A stretch of DNA of 9,882 nucleotides from RGIG8775 sp045660295 (GCA_045660295.1 JAZRDN010000038.1:1-9882); one strand, 5' to 3'; numbered from the stretch's first letter, positions 1-6,733 are shown. Notes: generated by a model from the sequence alone, not told the origin. Translations and numbers: made by a program.

Positions 1-4
1 AGCA

Positions 5-111
5 GTTTTGGACGAAAAAATAGCGAGGGGAGGCAACGAAAAAATACGAAGCAATATAAGATATTGCAAGTGTTTTTTCGGAAGCATACACCGTTATTTT
101 TCGACCAAAAC
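5..111. repeat. Imperfect long palindrome in the leader of the O-antigen ligase gene
   Basis: Bases 5-25 (GTTTTGG, then CGAAAAA, ending TAGCG) are nearly the reverse complement of 92-111, with one A:A mismatch, one bulged A and one G:T pair. Inside lie a perfect 8-bp pair (37-44 CGAAAAAA with 73-80 TTTTTTCG) and a perfect 7-bp core (51-57 GCAATAT with 61-67 ATATTGC, 3-base loop). The left half also repeats ACGAAAAAATA directly at 12-22 and 36-46, so either copy could pair with either right-hand T-rich arm. This could be a miniature palindromic repeat or a structured RNA leader. The T run at 73-78 after the core hairpin also resembles a weak terminator. The structure is seen; its function is unknown. 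Confidence 0.7.
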
Positions 112-124
112 CTTATGTGTTCGA

Positions 125-144
125 CTCCCTTACGGCTAAGGGAG
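125..144 (+). promoter_or_regulatory. Hairpin that contains the Shine-Dalgarno of the O-antigen ligase gene
   Basis: CTCCCTTA (125-132) and TAAGGGAG (137-144) form a perfect 8-bp stem with loop CGGC. The right arm carries most of the Shine-Dalgarno (AGGGAGG, 139-145) of the gene whose TTG start is at 154. In the folded RNA the ribosome site would be base-paired, which is the arrangement of a translational on/off hairpin. The arm resembles the CTCCCT/AGGGAG palindromes downstream of spoIVA, so it may be a worn dispersed repeat that happens to supply the ribosome binding site. Pairing is directly visible; regulation is inferred. Confidence 0.6.
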
Positions 145-153
145 GAAAATAGA

Positions 154-2118
154 TTGAATAAAGCAAACGATGAAAAGGGAATCAAGGCGGCTGTTAAAAA
201 TAGTCTTTGCCTGAAATGGATCAACAGTTTCATCGTTTGCTTTTATTATCTTTTGGCTAACGGCACTGTCGGAAGCTTTTTTACAAGCTATACAAAAATT
301 GAGAATCTGTTTTCCGAAAGCTATATATACCAAAAGCTGAAATCCTTCGGTTTTTTTCCAAAAGCAAGCGGAAGGCTAAAAAAATCCGCGTCGCGTTCCT
401 TTGAGAATAGCCGTATTATAAATTTGATGTTCAATTTTTTCTCAAGACTTTTAAGCTGCCGACTCAGAGAGTACGGCTTTTTTTTCTCGGTTACGGGCTT
501 TGTCGGATTTGCGGTGTATGCCCTTAGACTTGAATCCTTTGAGGGAATCTACGGCAACCTGTCGGGGCTTCTCACCTGTACCGTGTTTGTCGTTTTCGGT
601 GTTGCGTGTGCCGTGAATAAAAAGAGTGTCTCCGAGGCCTTTTTTGAAAGCCATATGCTGAGCGCGTTGCTTTTTGAAGGCTTCGGTATTCGAAAGGATA
701 GCTTAAACGCACGTGTGGCTGACGGCAGAGGATATGCGTTACCGATAATATTGGGAGTGTTTTTCGGCGCGCTTACCTATGCGGTCGATCCGCTTTTTTA
801 TATTGTTGGTTTTCTTTTGATACTTGCGGCGGCGCTTATAATACTTTTTCCCGAGCTTGGCGTTTTGGCGCTTTTCGCCGCTATCCCCTTGGCGGTGTAT
901 TTTCCGCGCCCATCGTTTATACTTCTTGGCACGGCGGTGCTGACGGCGGTCAGCTATTGTATAAAGCTCGCCAGAGGGAAAAGAATTTTCAAGCTGAAAT
1001 TTATCGATCTTGTGGTTTTTTTCTTTGGTGTTCTGATATTGCTCTCGGGTTTTTTCAGCGCAGGCGGAAAGGCCTCACTCGGTCAAGCGGCGCTTTATTG
1101 CGCGCTTCTCGTGTCTTATTTCCACACCGTCAATCTTATCAGAAGCAGAGAATGGGTAAAACGAGCCTCGGTAACATTTGCGGCTTTTTCGGCATTTGCC
1201 GCACTCGTGGGAGTGTTTCAGTTTTTTGGTGGCGGCTTTGAAAGCGGCTGGCTCGACTCATCGGACTTTTCTGGCATAACCGTAAGGATAACCGCAACAT
1301 TTGAAAATCCCAATGTCTATGCGGCGTACCTTTTGCTTGTTATCCCTTTTATTTTGAGCGAATTGCTCGAAAGCAGAACCCCCAAGAAACGCATGTTTTA
1401 TGCGGTCACGCTCTTGCTGTCGGCCTTTTGCATGATAGAAACTTGGAGCAGGGGAGCTTGGTTAGGACTCTGCCTTTCGCTTGTTCTTTATTTTCTTGCG
1501 TATTCCGCCAAGTCATTGCCGTATATCGCTTTTTGTGGAACGCTGGGCGCGCTGGGGGTCTCCTTGTTTGCTCCGAACGTAAGTAAAAGATTTATGAGTA
1601 TAGGCAATCTCTCCGACACGTCGGTGTCTTATAGAATATCGGCATGGCGTGGGATTGTGAAAATGCTCCGTTACGATTGGTTTGGCGGTATCGGCTTTGG
1701 AGAAGGCGCTTTTTCAGCCGTCTATCCTATGTTTGCTTATTCGGGAGCCACCGCCGTAAGGCACGCTCACAGTCTTTATTTGCAGATAGTTACCGAAATG
1801 GGTGTAGTGGGGCTTTTGGTCTTTGGCGCGATAGTCTTTTTGTTTGCGCAAAACTGCTTTGAATACCTTTTCAGATTTGACACGGGTGACGGCAGGGAAA
1901 TTGTCATCGCGGGGCTGGCGGCGCTGTGCGGAATAATGATAATGGGAGTAACCGATCACGTTTGGTATAATTCCCGCGTGTTTATGGCGTTCTGGCTTGT
2001 GGTAGCGCTTGTAAACGCACATATCCGAATAGCCTTTGATGACGCTGAACGACTAAGCCGACGCGAACGAAACACCGAGTATGCGGCTGACGTAGAGATC
2101 GACCCGAACAATCTATAA
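154..2118 (+). CDS. O-antigen ligase / Wzy_C family polytopic membrane protein
   Basis: Likely glycan ligase or polymerase acting on a lipid-linked surface polysaccharide at the outer face of the membrane. The product is 654 aa when started at TTG 154, chosen because GGAGG (141-145) lies 8 bases upstream; an earlier in-frame TTG at 64 sits inside a palindrome without a ribosome site. Residues 1-105 are mixed polar and aromatic, and about 15 hydrophobic segments follow from residue 107 to 624. Family marks are TWSRGAWLG (430-438) and an RHAHSLYLQIVTEMG block (536-550) containing the His and Glu usual before the last helices of Wzy_C proteins. ENPNVYA (384-390) is also typical. Two DUF4330 genes follow in the same direction after 20 bases. 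The substrate cannot be read from sequence; WaaL-type ligase, Wzy-type polymerase and teichuronic-like polymer ligase remain open. A 16-bp inverted repeat lies in codons 3-30. Confidence 0.82.
   Translation: MNKANDEKGIKAAVKNSLCLKWINSFIVCFYYLLANGTVGSFFTSYTKIENLFSESYIYQKLKSFGFFPKASGRLKKSASRSFENSRIINLMFNFFSRLLSCRLREYGFFFSVTGFVGFAVYALRLESFEGIYGNLSGLLTCTVFVVFGVACAVNKKSVSEAFFESHMLSALLFEGFGIRKDSLNARVADGRGYALPIILGVFFGALTYAVDPLFYIVGFLLILAAALIILFPELGVLALFAAIPLAVYFPRPSFILLGTAVLTAVSYCIKLARGKRIFKLKFIDLVVFFFGVLILLSGFFSAGGKASLGQAALYCALLVSYFHTVNLIRSREWVKRASVTFAAFSAFAALVGVFQFFGGGFESGWLDSSDFSGITVRITATFENPNVYAAYLLLVIPFILSELLESRTPKKRMFYAVTLLLSAFCMIETWSRGAWLGLCLSLVLYFLAYSAKSLPYIAFCGTLGALGVSLFAPNVSKRFMSIGNLSDTSVSYRISAWRGIVKMLRYDWFGGIGFGEGAFSAVYPMFAYSGATAVRHAHSLYLQIVTEMGVVGLLVFGAIVFLFAQNCFEYLFRFDTGDGREIVIAGLAALCGIMIMGVTDHVWYNSRVFMAFWLVVALVNAHIRIAFDDAERLSRRERNTEYAADVEIDPNNL
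160..243. repeat. Perfect 16-bp inverted repeat flanking 52 bases inside the start of the O-antigen ligase gene
   Basis: AAAGCAAACGATGAAA at 160-175 is exactly the reverse complement of 228-243. With one gap the match extends outward over AAT (157-159 against 245-247). CTGTT (191-195) also pairs with AACAG (223-227), directly next to the right arm. The repeat spans codons 3-30. Inverting 176-227 keeps the frame without a stop and changes residues 8-25 from KGIKAAVKNSLCLKWINS to TVDPFQAKTIFNSRLDSL. An invertible segment, an mRNA stem over the first codons, or a template-switch scar would all fit. No recombinase gene is present in the window. Confidence 0.75.
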
Positions 2119-2138
2119 TTATTGACGGCGGAAAATAA

Positions 2139-2645
2139 ATGGAAGAAAAAACAGGAAGCATTAAGAGGGGAAGGAAAGCGGGAGGAAAATTTAATGCCGT
2201 AGACCTTTTTATAATACTTGTGGTAATAGGAATAATCGGCGTTTTTCTGATATCGCTGTTTGCCTCGGACGGGAACAGCGATGCGGTTAAACTGGAATAT
2301 ACAGTTCAGTTTGAAAACGTAGACGCGGTATTGGCGGATAACGTCAAGATAGGCGAAAAAGTTTACGAGTCGTCCTCACGAACTCCCGTAGGCGTAGTGA
2401 CGGCTGTTGATAACAGCTCGCGTTATACCGTATATGAATATGACAGCGAAAAAAACGCAGTTGTTCCCATAGAATATCCTGATAGATATAATCTAAAAGT
2501 CTCGGTGTCGGCAGATGCCGTCTTTTCGGACGGAGTTGGATATTCGGTACGGGGAATACGTATAGCCGTAGGCGCGGGGCTGGCTCTCCGATTTGCTGAT
2601 TACGTTGGGAACGCCTACTGTGTAGAAATAAGTGAGGCTGAATAG
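2139..2645 (+). CDS. DUF4330-type membrane-anchored protein, first copy
   Basis: 168-aa protein of unknown biochemical role that resembles DUF4330 proteins. A basic, Gly-rich N-terminus (GRKAGGK) precedes one strong membrane segment at about residues 20-42 (VDLFIILVVIGIIGVFLISL); the remaining 125 residues are predicted to lie outside the cell and look beta-rich. Within them GEKVYESSSRTPVGVVTAV (72-90) has the pattern of a short beta domain with a conserved V-G turn. It starts 20 bases after the O-antigen ligase stop, with a modest GGCGGA ribosome site, and ends 2 bases before a paralogue of identical length, so all three genes are probably cotranscribed. The neighbour suggests a role in surface polysaccharide export or assembly, but this is context only. 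Confidence 0.7.
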   Translation: MEEKTGSIKRGRKAGGKFNAVDLFIILVVIGIIGVFLISLFASDGNSDAVKLEYTVQFENVDAVLADNVKIGEKVYESSSRTPVGVVTAVDNSSRYTVYEYDSEKNAVVPIEYPDRYNLKVSVSADAVFSDGVGYSVRGIRIAVGAGLALRFADYVGNAYCVEISEAE

Positions 2646-2647
2646 GC

Positions 2648-3154
2648 ATGGATAAAAAAATCAAAAACAGGGAAGACAGAAAGCTTCCGTTCAATATAAT
2701 TGATATATTTATTTTGCTCTTTGTGCTTGCCTGCTTCGTGGGAATAGTGCTTAAGATCGGCAATTTCGGCGTTTTTAAAAACAGTGATGACCTTGACGAA
2801 TACAGAATATATTTTTCGGTTTCCGAGATAGCGCACACCTCGGGAAAATATTTCGCCGTAGGAGATTCTGTTACCTTAGCGGGTAAAAATACAGTCATGG
2901 GTAAATTGGAGCAGATAATAAGCATAGAGCCAACAAAAGCCTACGTTAAAGGCGCGGAGAAAAATATAATCTCGCTCCCTTATCCTGTCGATACCCGAGT
3001 TGACGTTAAAGGCTCTATCCTTTCAATGGGTACAATGGAGAGTACGGGGTATATGTTGGGGGGAGCAATGCACATCGCCGCAGGTGAAAGCTATTACGTT
3101 ACAACCGAGCATCTGAATTTTCTGCTTACCGTTACCGATATAGTCAAAAAATAA
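2648..3154 (+). CDS. DUF4330-type membrane-anchored protein, second copy
   Basis: 168-aa paralogue of the preceding protein. The N-terminal PFNIIDIFILLFVLACFVGIVL (about 14-35) matches the first copy's KFNAVDLFIILVVI segment. GDSVTLAGKNTVMGKLEQI occupies residues 72-90, exactly where the first copy has GEKVYESSSRTPVGVVTAV. Both also share a Tyr-Pro step near residue 112 followed by an alternating beta-like tract. Identity looks low by eye, so the duplication is old or the two have specialised, perhaps as a heteromer. Only 2 bases separate it from the upstream stop, implying translational coupling, with GAGG (2634-2637) inside the upstream coding end as the ribosome site. No strong terminator follows. 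Function unknown. Confidence 0.7.
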   Translation: MDKKIKNREDRKLPFNIIDIFILLFVLACFVGIVLKIGNFGVFKNSDDLDEYRIYFSVSEIAHTSGKYFAVGDSVTLAGKNTVMGKLEQIISIEPTKAYVKGAEKNIISLPYPVDTRVDVKGSILSMGTMESTGYMLGGAMHIAAGESYYVTTEHLNFLLTVTDIVKK

Positions 3155-3180
3155 TTCTTTTTGATGCGATTTGTCAAAAA
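3144..3180. repeat. Three alternating TCAAAAA / TTTTTGA arms after the second DUF4330 gene
   Basis: TCAAAAA (3144-3150), TTTTTGA (3158-3164) and TCAAAAA (3174-3180) allow two mutually exclusive AT-rich 7-bp hairpins across the stop codon. They are too weak in GC, and lack a following T run, for a confident terminator call. Otherwise the gap up to the ptsH promoter shows nothing recognisable. Confidence 0.3.
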
Positions 3181-3239
3181 TGTAGAAAATCCTGTGTCTT
3201 TGTGTGTCAAAATTCATAAAAAACACCGATGAAAGTCTA

Positions 3240-3268
3240 TTGATTTTAATTTGGAATTTTGATATACT
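3240..3268 (+). promoter_or_regulatory. Sigma-A-type promoter for ptsH
   Basis: TTGATT (3240-3245, -35) and TATACT (3263-3268, -10) are separated by 17 bases, in an AT-rich setting. Transcription would start near 3275, leaving a leader of about 70 bases before the ptsH ATG. I see no convincing CcpA (cre) operator or T-box-like structure in this leader. Confidence 0.65.
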
Positions 3269-3344
3269 ATTAACGGGTGTGTGTGCGTTGACTGCACTGC
3301 CTGTATAAAACACGAGTATTCTACACGAAAGGATTTGCATAGAA

Positions 3345-3608
3345 ATGTTAACAAGAGAAGTAACGATTACAAATAGTATTGGGTTGCACGCAAGACCCGC
3401 TACTTTCTTTATTCAAAAAGCAAATTCCTATAAGAGTTCTATATGGGTGGAAAAGGATGACCGCAGAGTAAACGCAAAGAGCTTGCTTGGTGTTCTTTCA
3501 CTTGGAATTGCAAAGGGAATGACCGTTACACTTATTGCGGACGGTCAGGACGAGGGCAACGCGCTTGACGGTCTCTCGGAGTTGATTGATACGGGCTTTG
3601 CCGAATAA
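3345..3608 (+). CDS. ptsH: HPr phosphocarrier protein of the sugar phosphotransferase system
   Basis: Cytoplasmic 87-aa phosphocarrier that takes phosphate from enzyme I (PEP-dependent) onto His15 and passes it to sugar-specific EIIA domains. GLHARPAT (13-20) places the active histidine exactly at residue 15. NAKSLLGVLSLG (43-54) places Ser46, the site used by HPr kinase/phosphorylase in Gram-positive bacteria for CcpA-mediated catabolite control. The presence of His15 argues against Crh, which has Gln there. Length is normal for the family. The start has AAAGGA (3328-3333) 11 bases upstream. The gene stands alone between its own promoter and a strong terminator, without ptsI beside it, so enzyme I must be encoded elsewhere. 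Confidence 0.93.
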   Translation: MLTREVTITNSIGLHARPATFFIQKANSYKSSIWVEKDDRRVNAKSLLGVLSLGIAKGMTVTLIADGQDEGNALDGLSELIDTGFAE

Positions 3609-3618
3609 AAGTAGCTTG

Positions 3619-3632
3619 GACGGATTTCCGTC
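3619..3632 (+). repeat. Small hairpin between the ptsH stop and its terminator
   Basis: GACGG (3619-3623) pairs with CCGTC (3628-3632) around a 4-base loop. It lies just upstream of the main terminator stem and may help protect the ptsH mRNA 3' end. Confidence 0.4.
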
Positions 3633-3637
3633 ATCAG

Positions 3638-3664
3638 ACTGCGGGGATTCCCCCGCAGTTTTTT
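3638..3664 (+). terminator. Intrinsic terminator of ptsH
   Basis: ACTGCGGGG (3638-3646) and CCCCGCAGT (3651-3659) form a perfect 9-bp GC-rich stem with loop ATTC, followed by six T residues (3659-3664). This is a textbook Rho-independent terminator. It lies only about 33 bases before the uvrC start, so uvrC needs read-through or a promoter overlapping this region. Confidence 0.92.
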
Positions 3665-3697
3665 GTTAATCAAGAGAGAATAAGAAAGGAGAGCGTT

Positions 3698-5548
3698 ATG
3701 GCACAGAACGAAGAGAAGCTGAAAAGCCTGCTGGAAAAAGCGAATACGTTGCCGCTTTGTCCGGGAGTGTATATAATGAAAAACGCTTCCGGAAAGGTGA
3801 TATACGTCGGAAAGTCGCGCAAGCTCAAAAATCGCGTATCACAGTATTTTCAAAACAGCGCGAAAAACGTTAAAACCTCTCGAATGGTGTCATCGGTCGA
3901 TAATTTCGATTATATCGTGTGTACAACCGAGATAGAGGCGCTGACGCTTGAAAACACACTGATCAAGCAGTATTCTCCCAAATATAACATAAAGCTTAAA
4001 GACGCGAAAGCCTATCCTTATATAAAGATAACTAACGAGGAATACCCGAGAGTAACCTTTACCCGAACGCGTTCAAACGATAAAGCGAAATACTTTGGAC
4101 CTTACAGCGGAACGGCCACAGTTTTCTCAGTGCTTTCGCTTCTATATAAAAGCCTCGGTATTCCGTCGTGTAAAAGAAAGTTTCCGCGCGACATCGGTAA
4201 GGAGCGCCCCTGTATTTATAAGCAGATGAAGCAGTGTTGCGGAGTCTGCGCGGGCGACGTGTCAAAAGAGGAATATAATAATCTTATAAGATCAGCCGCC
4301 GATATTCTCCGCGGAAATACCGCCAAGGCGAGACACGCCATCGAGGAAGAAATGTATAAATACGCCGAGTCCGAGAACTTCGAGGCGGCGATAAGATGCC
4401 GTGATACCATAGCGGCGCTTGAAAAGCTGACCGAAAAGCAAAAGGTGGTTTCCTCATCCCGCGAAAATCACGACGTTGTGGGAATATTTCACGGTGATGT
4501 TTGTACCGCTATATCGTTGCTTAACGTCCGTGACGGAGTGCTTGTAAATAAATCCGACTACGTTTTTGGAAATGACCGAGTTATCGACGATAGTAGCCTT
4601 AGTACCTTTTTGTGCGATTATTACCGCGGAAAGGACGATATTCCCTCAGAAATACTGCTTTCTTTCGAAATGGAAACAGAGGAAAGGGAGCTGGTAGGCG
4701 AATATCTCAAAAGCCTCGTGGGAACGAATGTTGAGGTCAGAACGCCAGAGCGGGGCGATAAAAAAGCTCTTGCCGGTATTGCCGTAAGTAACGCCGAGCA
4801 GGCGGCTCGCCAGTACGTCTCGGAAACCGAAAAATCCGATACGCTTCTTGCGTCACTTGCCGAAGCGCTTGGGCTTGAGGTCTTGCCCTCAAGAATAGAG
4901 GCTTACGATATTTCGAACATCGGCGCGGAGCATAAGACCGCGGGTATGATAGTCTGTGAGGACGGGAAGCTGAAAAAAAGCGATTACCGCAGCTTTGTTA
5001 TCAAAAGCGTTGATGGAACGGATGACTACGCCTGTATGCGTGAAGCGCTCAGACGGCGCTTTGCCCATCTTGACGACGAAGGCGGCTCGTTCTCGAACAT
5101 TCCGGACCTTGTATTGCTTGACGGCGGCAGAACCCACGTTTCCTGCGTCCGCGAGACACTTGCGGAGATGGGAATAGAGGTGCCGGTGTTTGGTATGGTA
5201 AAGGACGAATACCATAAAACGCGCGCGCTTTGCGACGAGGAAAACGAGATAAGTATAGCCGCGGATAAGGAACTTTTCGTATTTATTTATAAGATACAAG
5301 AGGAGATACACCGCTTTACCGTTTCAAAAATGACGGCGGCAAAGCTGAAAACGCTGAAAACCTCGTCTCTTGAAAAGATAAGGGGAATAGGCGAAAAGAA
5401 AGCGCGAGCCGTGCTTTTGAAATTCGGAACACTTGAAGCGGTAAAAAACGCAACGCCCGAGGAGCTGGCAGAGGTCAAGGGTGTGAGCGCAAAGGATGCG
5501 GAAAATATTTATAATCATTTCCACCCCTTGGAAGGAGATATAAAATGA
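3698..5548 (+). CDS. uvrC: Excinuclease ABC subunit C
   Basis: Dual-incision nuclease of nucleotide excision repair; with UvrB on damaged DNA it cuts first 3' and then 5' of the lesion. The 616-aa length fits UvrC. The N-terminal GIY-YIG nuclease shows GVY (23-25), YVG (36-38) and the catalytic-type Glu85 in TLENTLIKQYSPKYN. Cys158, Cys172, Cys180 and Cys184 have the spacing of the UvrC iron-sulfur cluster ligands. A UVR/UvrB-contact region lies at about 205-245. The RNase H-like second nuclease has Asp404 (AYDISN), Asp475 (LLDGG) and His538 (EEIHRF) as the probable catalytic triad. Paired helix-hairpin-helix motifs occupy about 555-608 (IRGIGEKKA, VKGVSAKDA). AAAGGAGA precedes ATG 3698 closely. 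rsmD overlaps its stop, so the genes are coupled. Confidence 0.97.
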   Translation: MAQNEEKLKSLLEKANTLPLCPGVYIMKNASGKVIYVGKSRKLKNRVSQYFQNSAKNVKTSRMVSSVDNFDYIVCTTEIEALTLENTLIKQYSPKYNIKLKDAKAYPYIKITNEEYPRVTFTRTRSNDKAKYFGPYSGTATVFSVLSLLYKSLGIPSCKRKFPRDIGKERPCIYKQMKQCCGVCAGDVSKEEYNNLIRSAADILRGNTAKARHAIEEEMYKYAESENFEAAIRCRDTIAALEKLTEKQKVVSSSRENHDVVGIFHGDVCTAISLLNVRDGVLVNKSDYVFGNDRVIDDSSLSTFLCDYYRGKDDIPSEILLSFEMETEERELVGEYLKSLVGTNVEVRTPERGDKKALAGIAVSNAEQAARQYVSETEKSDTLLASLAEALGLEVLPSRIEAYDISNIGAEHKTAGMIVCEDGKLKKSDYRSFVIKSVDGTDDYACMREALRRRFAHLDDEGGSFSNIPDLVLLDGGRTHVSCVRETLAEMGIEVPVFGMVKDEYHKTRALCDEENEISIAADKELFVFIYKIQEEIHRFTVSKMTAAKLKTLKTSSLEKIRGIGEKKARAVLLKFGTLEAVKNATPEELAEVKGVSAKDAENIYNHFHPLEGDIK

Positions 5549-6108
5549 GAATAATCACAGGAAGCGCAAAGGGAGCAAAGCTCCTTACTCTCGAAGGACT
5601 TGAAACCCGCCCCACCGCTGAGCGTACCAAGGAAGCGGTATTTTCCATGCTTCAGTTCGATATTGAGGGCAGACGGGTTCTCGACCTCTTTTCAGGCTCG
5701 GGGCAAATGGCGCTTGAGGCGCTGAGCAGAGGCGCGGAGTCAGCGGTGATGCTCGACAAGTCTAAGGATGCGGTCGGTATAATAAACAAAAACGCTGAAA
5801 GGACACGGCTTGCAGATAAGTGTAAGGTCTTTTGCGCCGATTGCTTTGACTACCTTAAAAGAAATAAAGGCGAAAGGTTTGATATAGTTTTTATCGACCC
5901 GCCGTATGCACTGAAGCTGGTTGGAAATTCACTCAAGGCACTTGTTGAAGCCGATGCTCTGAAGCCTACCTCGGTGATAGTCTGCGAAAGCGCGGAGCCC
6001 GATGTTTTCGGCGGAGATAAAGCCCTTAAGGATAAATTCGAATGTATCAAAAACGGAAAATACGGTGTGGCGTATGTAAATATCTTCACACCCAAAGGAG
6101 GAATGTAA
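5545..6108 (+). CDS. rsmD: 16S rRNA (guanine966-N2)-methyltransferase RsmD
   Basis: SAM-dependent methyltransferase that modifies a guanine of 16S rRNA (G966 in E. coli numbering) during 30S assembly. The 187-aa length is normal. MRIITGSAKGAKL at the N-terminus and TRPTAERTKEAVFSML (21-36) are the family signature. VLDLFSGSG (45-53) is the SAM-binding loop, and DPPY (118-121) is the catalytic motif of N-methyltransferases acting on exocyclic amines. The ATG overlaps the uvrC stop in an ATGA arrangement, with AAGGAGA inside the uvrC end as ribosome site. coaD follows after 1 base; rsmD-coaD is a widely conserved bacterial pair, which supports both calls. Confidence 0.95.
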   Translation: MRIITGSAKGAKLLTLEGLETRPTAERTKEAVFSMLQFDIEGRRVLDLFSGSGQMALEALSRGAESAVMLDKSKDAVGIINKNAERTRLADKCKVFCADCFDYLKRNKGERFDIVFIDPPYALKLVGNSLKALVEADALKPTSVIVCESAEPDVFGGDKALKDKFECIKNGKYGVAYVNIFTPKGGM

Positions 6109-6109
6109 A

Positions 6110-6601
6110 ATGAGTCTCGCCATAGTTCCCGGAAGCTTCGACCCCATCACGGTAGGACACGTTGATGTTATCGAACGTGCTTCAAAGATTTTTGATACCG
6201 TTGTCGTAATGGTAATGGTAAACAGAGAAAAGCAGTATATGTTCAACATTGACAAACGAACACAGCTCGCCAAGCTTTCCTGCGACCACTTGCCGAACGT
6301 AAAGGTTCTCTCCAGCGAGGGCATGCTTATCGATGTTGTTAACGAGCTGGGCGCAAACGTCATAGTCAAGGGCGTGCGCACCATAAAGGACTTTAAGTAC
6401 GAGCAGGTGCAGGCGTATTGGAATAAAGAACATAATCCCAAAGCAGAAACAATGTACATTCCCAGTGACCCTAAGCTTAAGCGGGTAAGCTCGACTCTCG
6501 TGCGAAGACTTATTGACGAGGGCAAACCTCTTGACGGTATCCTTATGCCTACCGCAATAAGAAAGCTCCAAGCCGACGGAATAGTCGCGGACGGCGAATA
6601 A
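6110..6601 (+). CDS. coaD: Phosphopantetheine adenylyltransferase
   Basis: Fourth step of coenzyme A synthesis: transfers AMP from ATP to 4'-phosphopantetheine, giving dephospho-CoA and pyrophosphate. The 163-aa length is typical. GSFDPITVGH (8-17) is the nucleotidyltransferase HxGH-type site, with His17 the expected catalytic residue. Lys41 (NREKQ) and Arg90 (VKGVRTIKDFKYE) match conserved substrate-binding positions. VSSTLVRRL near residues 126-134 is the C-terminal SSTxVR motif. The sequence AAAGGAGGAA (6094-6103) within the end of rsmD is a near-ideal ribosome site. It is the last gene of the uvrC-rsmD-coaD unit. Confidence 0.96.
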   Translation: MSLAIVPGSFDPITVGHVDVIERASKIFDTVVVMVMVNREKQYMFNIDKRTQLAKLSCDHLPNVKVLSSEGMLIDVVNELGANVIVKGVRTIKDFKYEQVQAYWNKEHNPKAETMYIPSDPKLKRVSSTLVRRLIDEGKPLDGILMPTAIRKLQADGIVADGE

Positions 6602-6610
6602 TAAAGAAAT

Positions 6611-6670
6611 CCGACAGATTTTTTACGTGATACGCTTATCGGAGTATCAAGCAAAATCTGTCGGCTTTTC
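6611..6670 (+). terminator. Two-tier stem-loop ending the uvrC-rsmD-coaD operon
   Basis: CCGACAGATTTT (6611-6622) pairs perfectly over 12 bp with AAAATCTGTCGG (6653-6664). Inside it TGATAC (6628-6633) pairs with GTATCA (6644-6649), giving a long two-part hairpin with an inner 10-base loop. The tail CTTTTCT is only moderately T-rich, so termination may be partial. The stem starts 10 bases after the coaD stop. Confidence 0.7.
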
Positions 6671-6733
6671 TATGCTTCCTTGCGGACAAGCGCCCGTTAC
6701 ATATATTGATTTTTATACTTTGGTTAATCTTTG

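Noticed and set aside
2..139. Open frame from the window edge to a TAA at 137, as the possible 3' end of an upstream gene (contains VLDEKIARGGNEKI)
   Set aside because: It lies almost entirely over the imperfect palindrome and the Shine-Dalgarno hairpin; its repeated EKI motif follows from the direct DNA repeat. A real gene end cannot be excluded without upstream sequence, but support is too weak.
64..153. Upstream in-frame extension of the O-antigen ligase from TTG 64
   Set aside because: The TTG is inside the core of the palindrome, has no ribosome site, and the added residues are translated hairpin. TTG 154 has GGAGG at 8 bases.
136..333. Minus-strand frame encoding KANDETVDP near its middle
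   Set aside because: It mirrors the plus-strand NKANDE because of the 16-bp inverted repeat and has no start signals; it is a shadow, though it shows what the inverted segment would encode.
5929..6654. Minus-strand 241-codon open frame opposite rsmD and coaD
   Set aside because: Antisense shadow across two firmly identified genes and the operon terminator stem.
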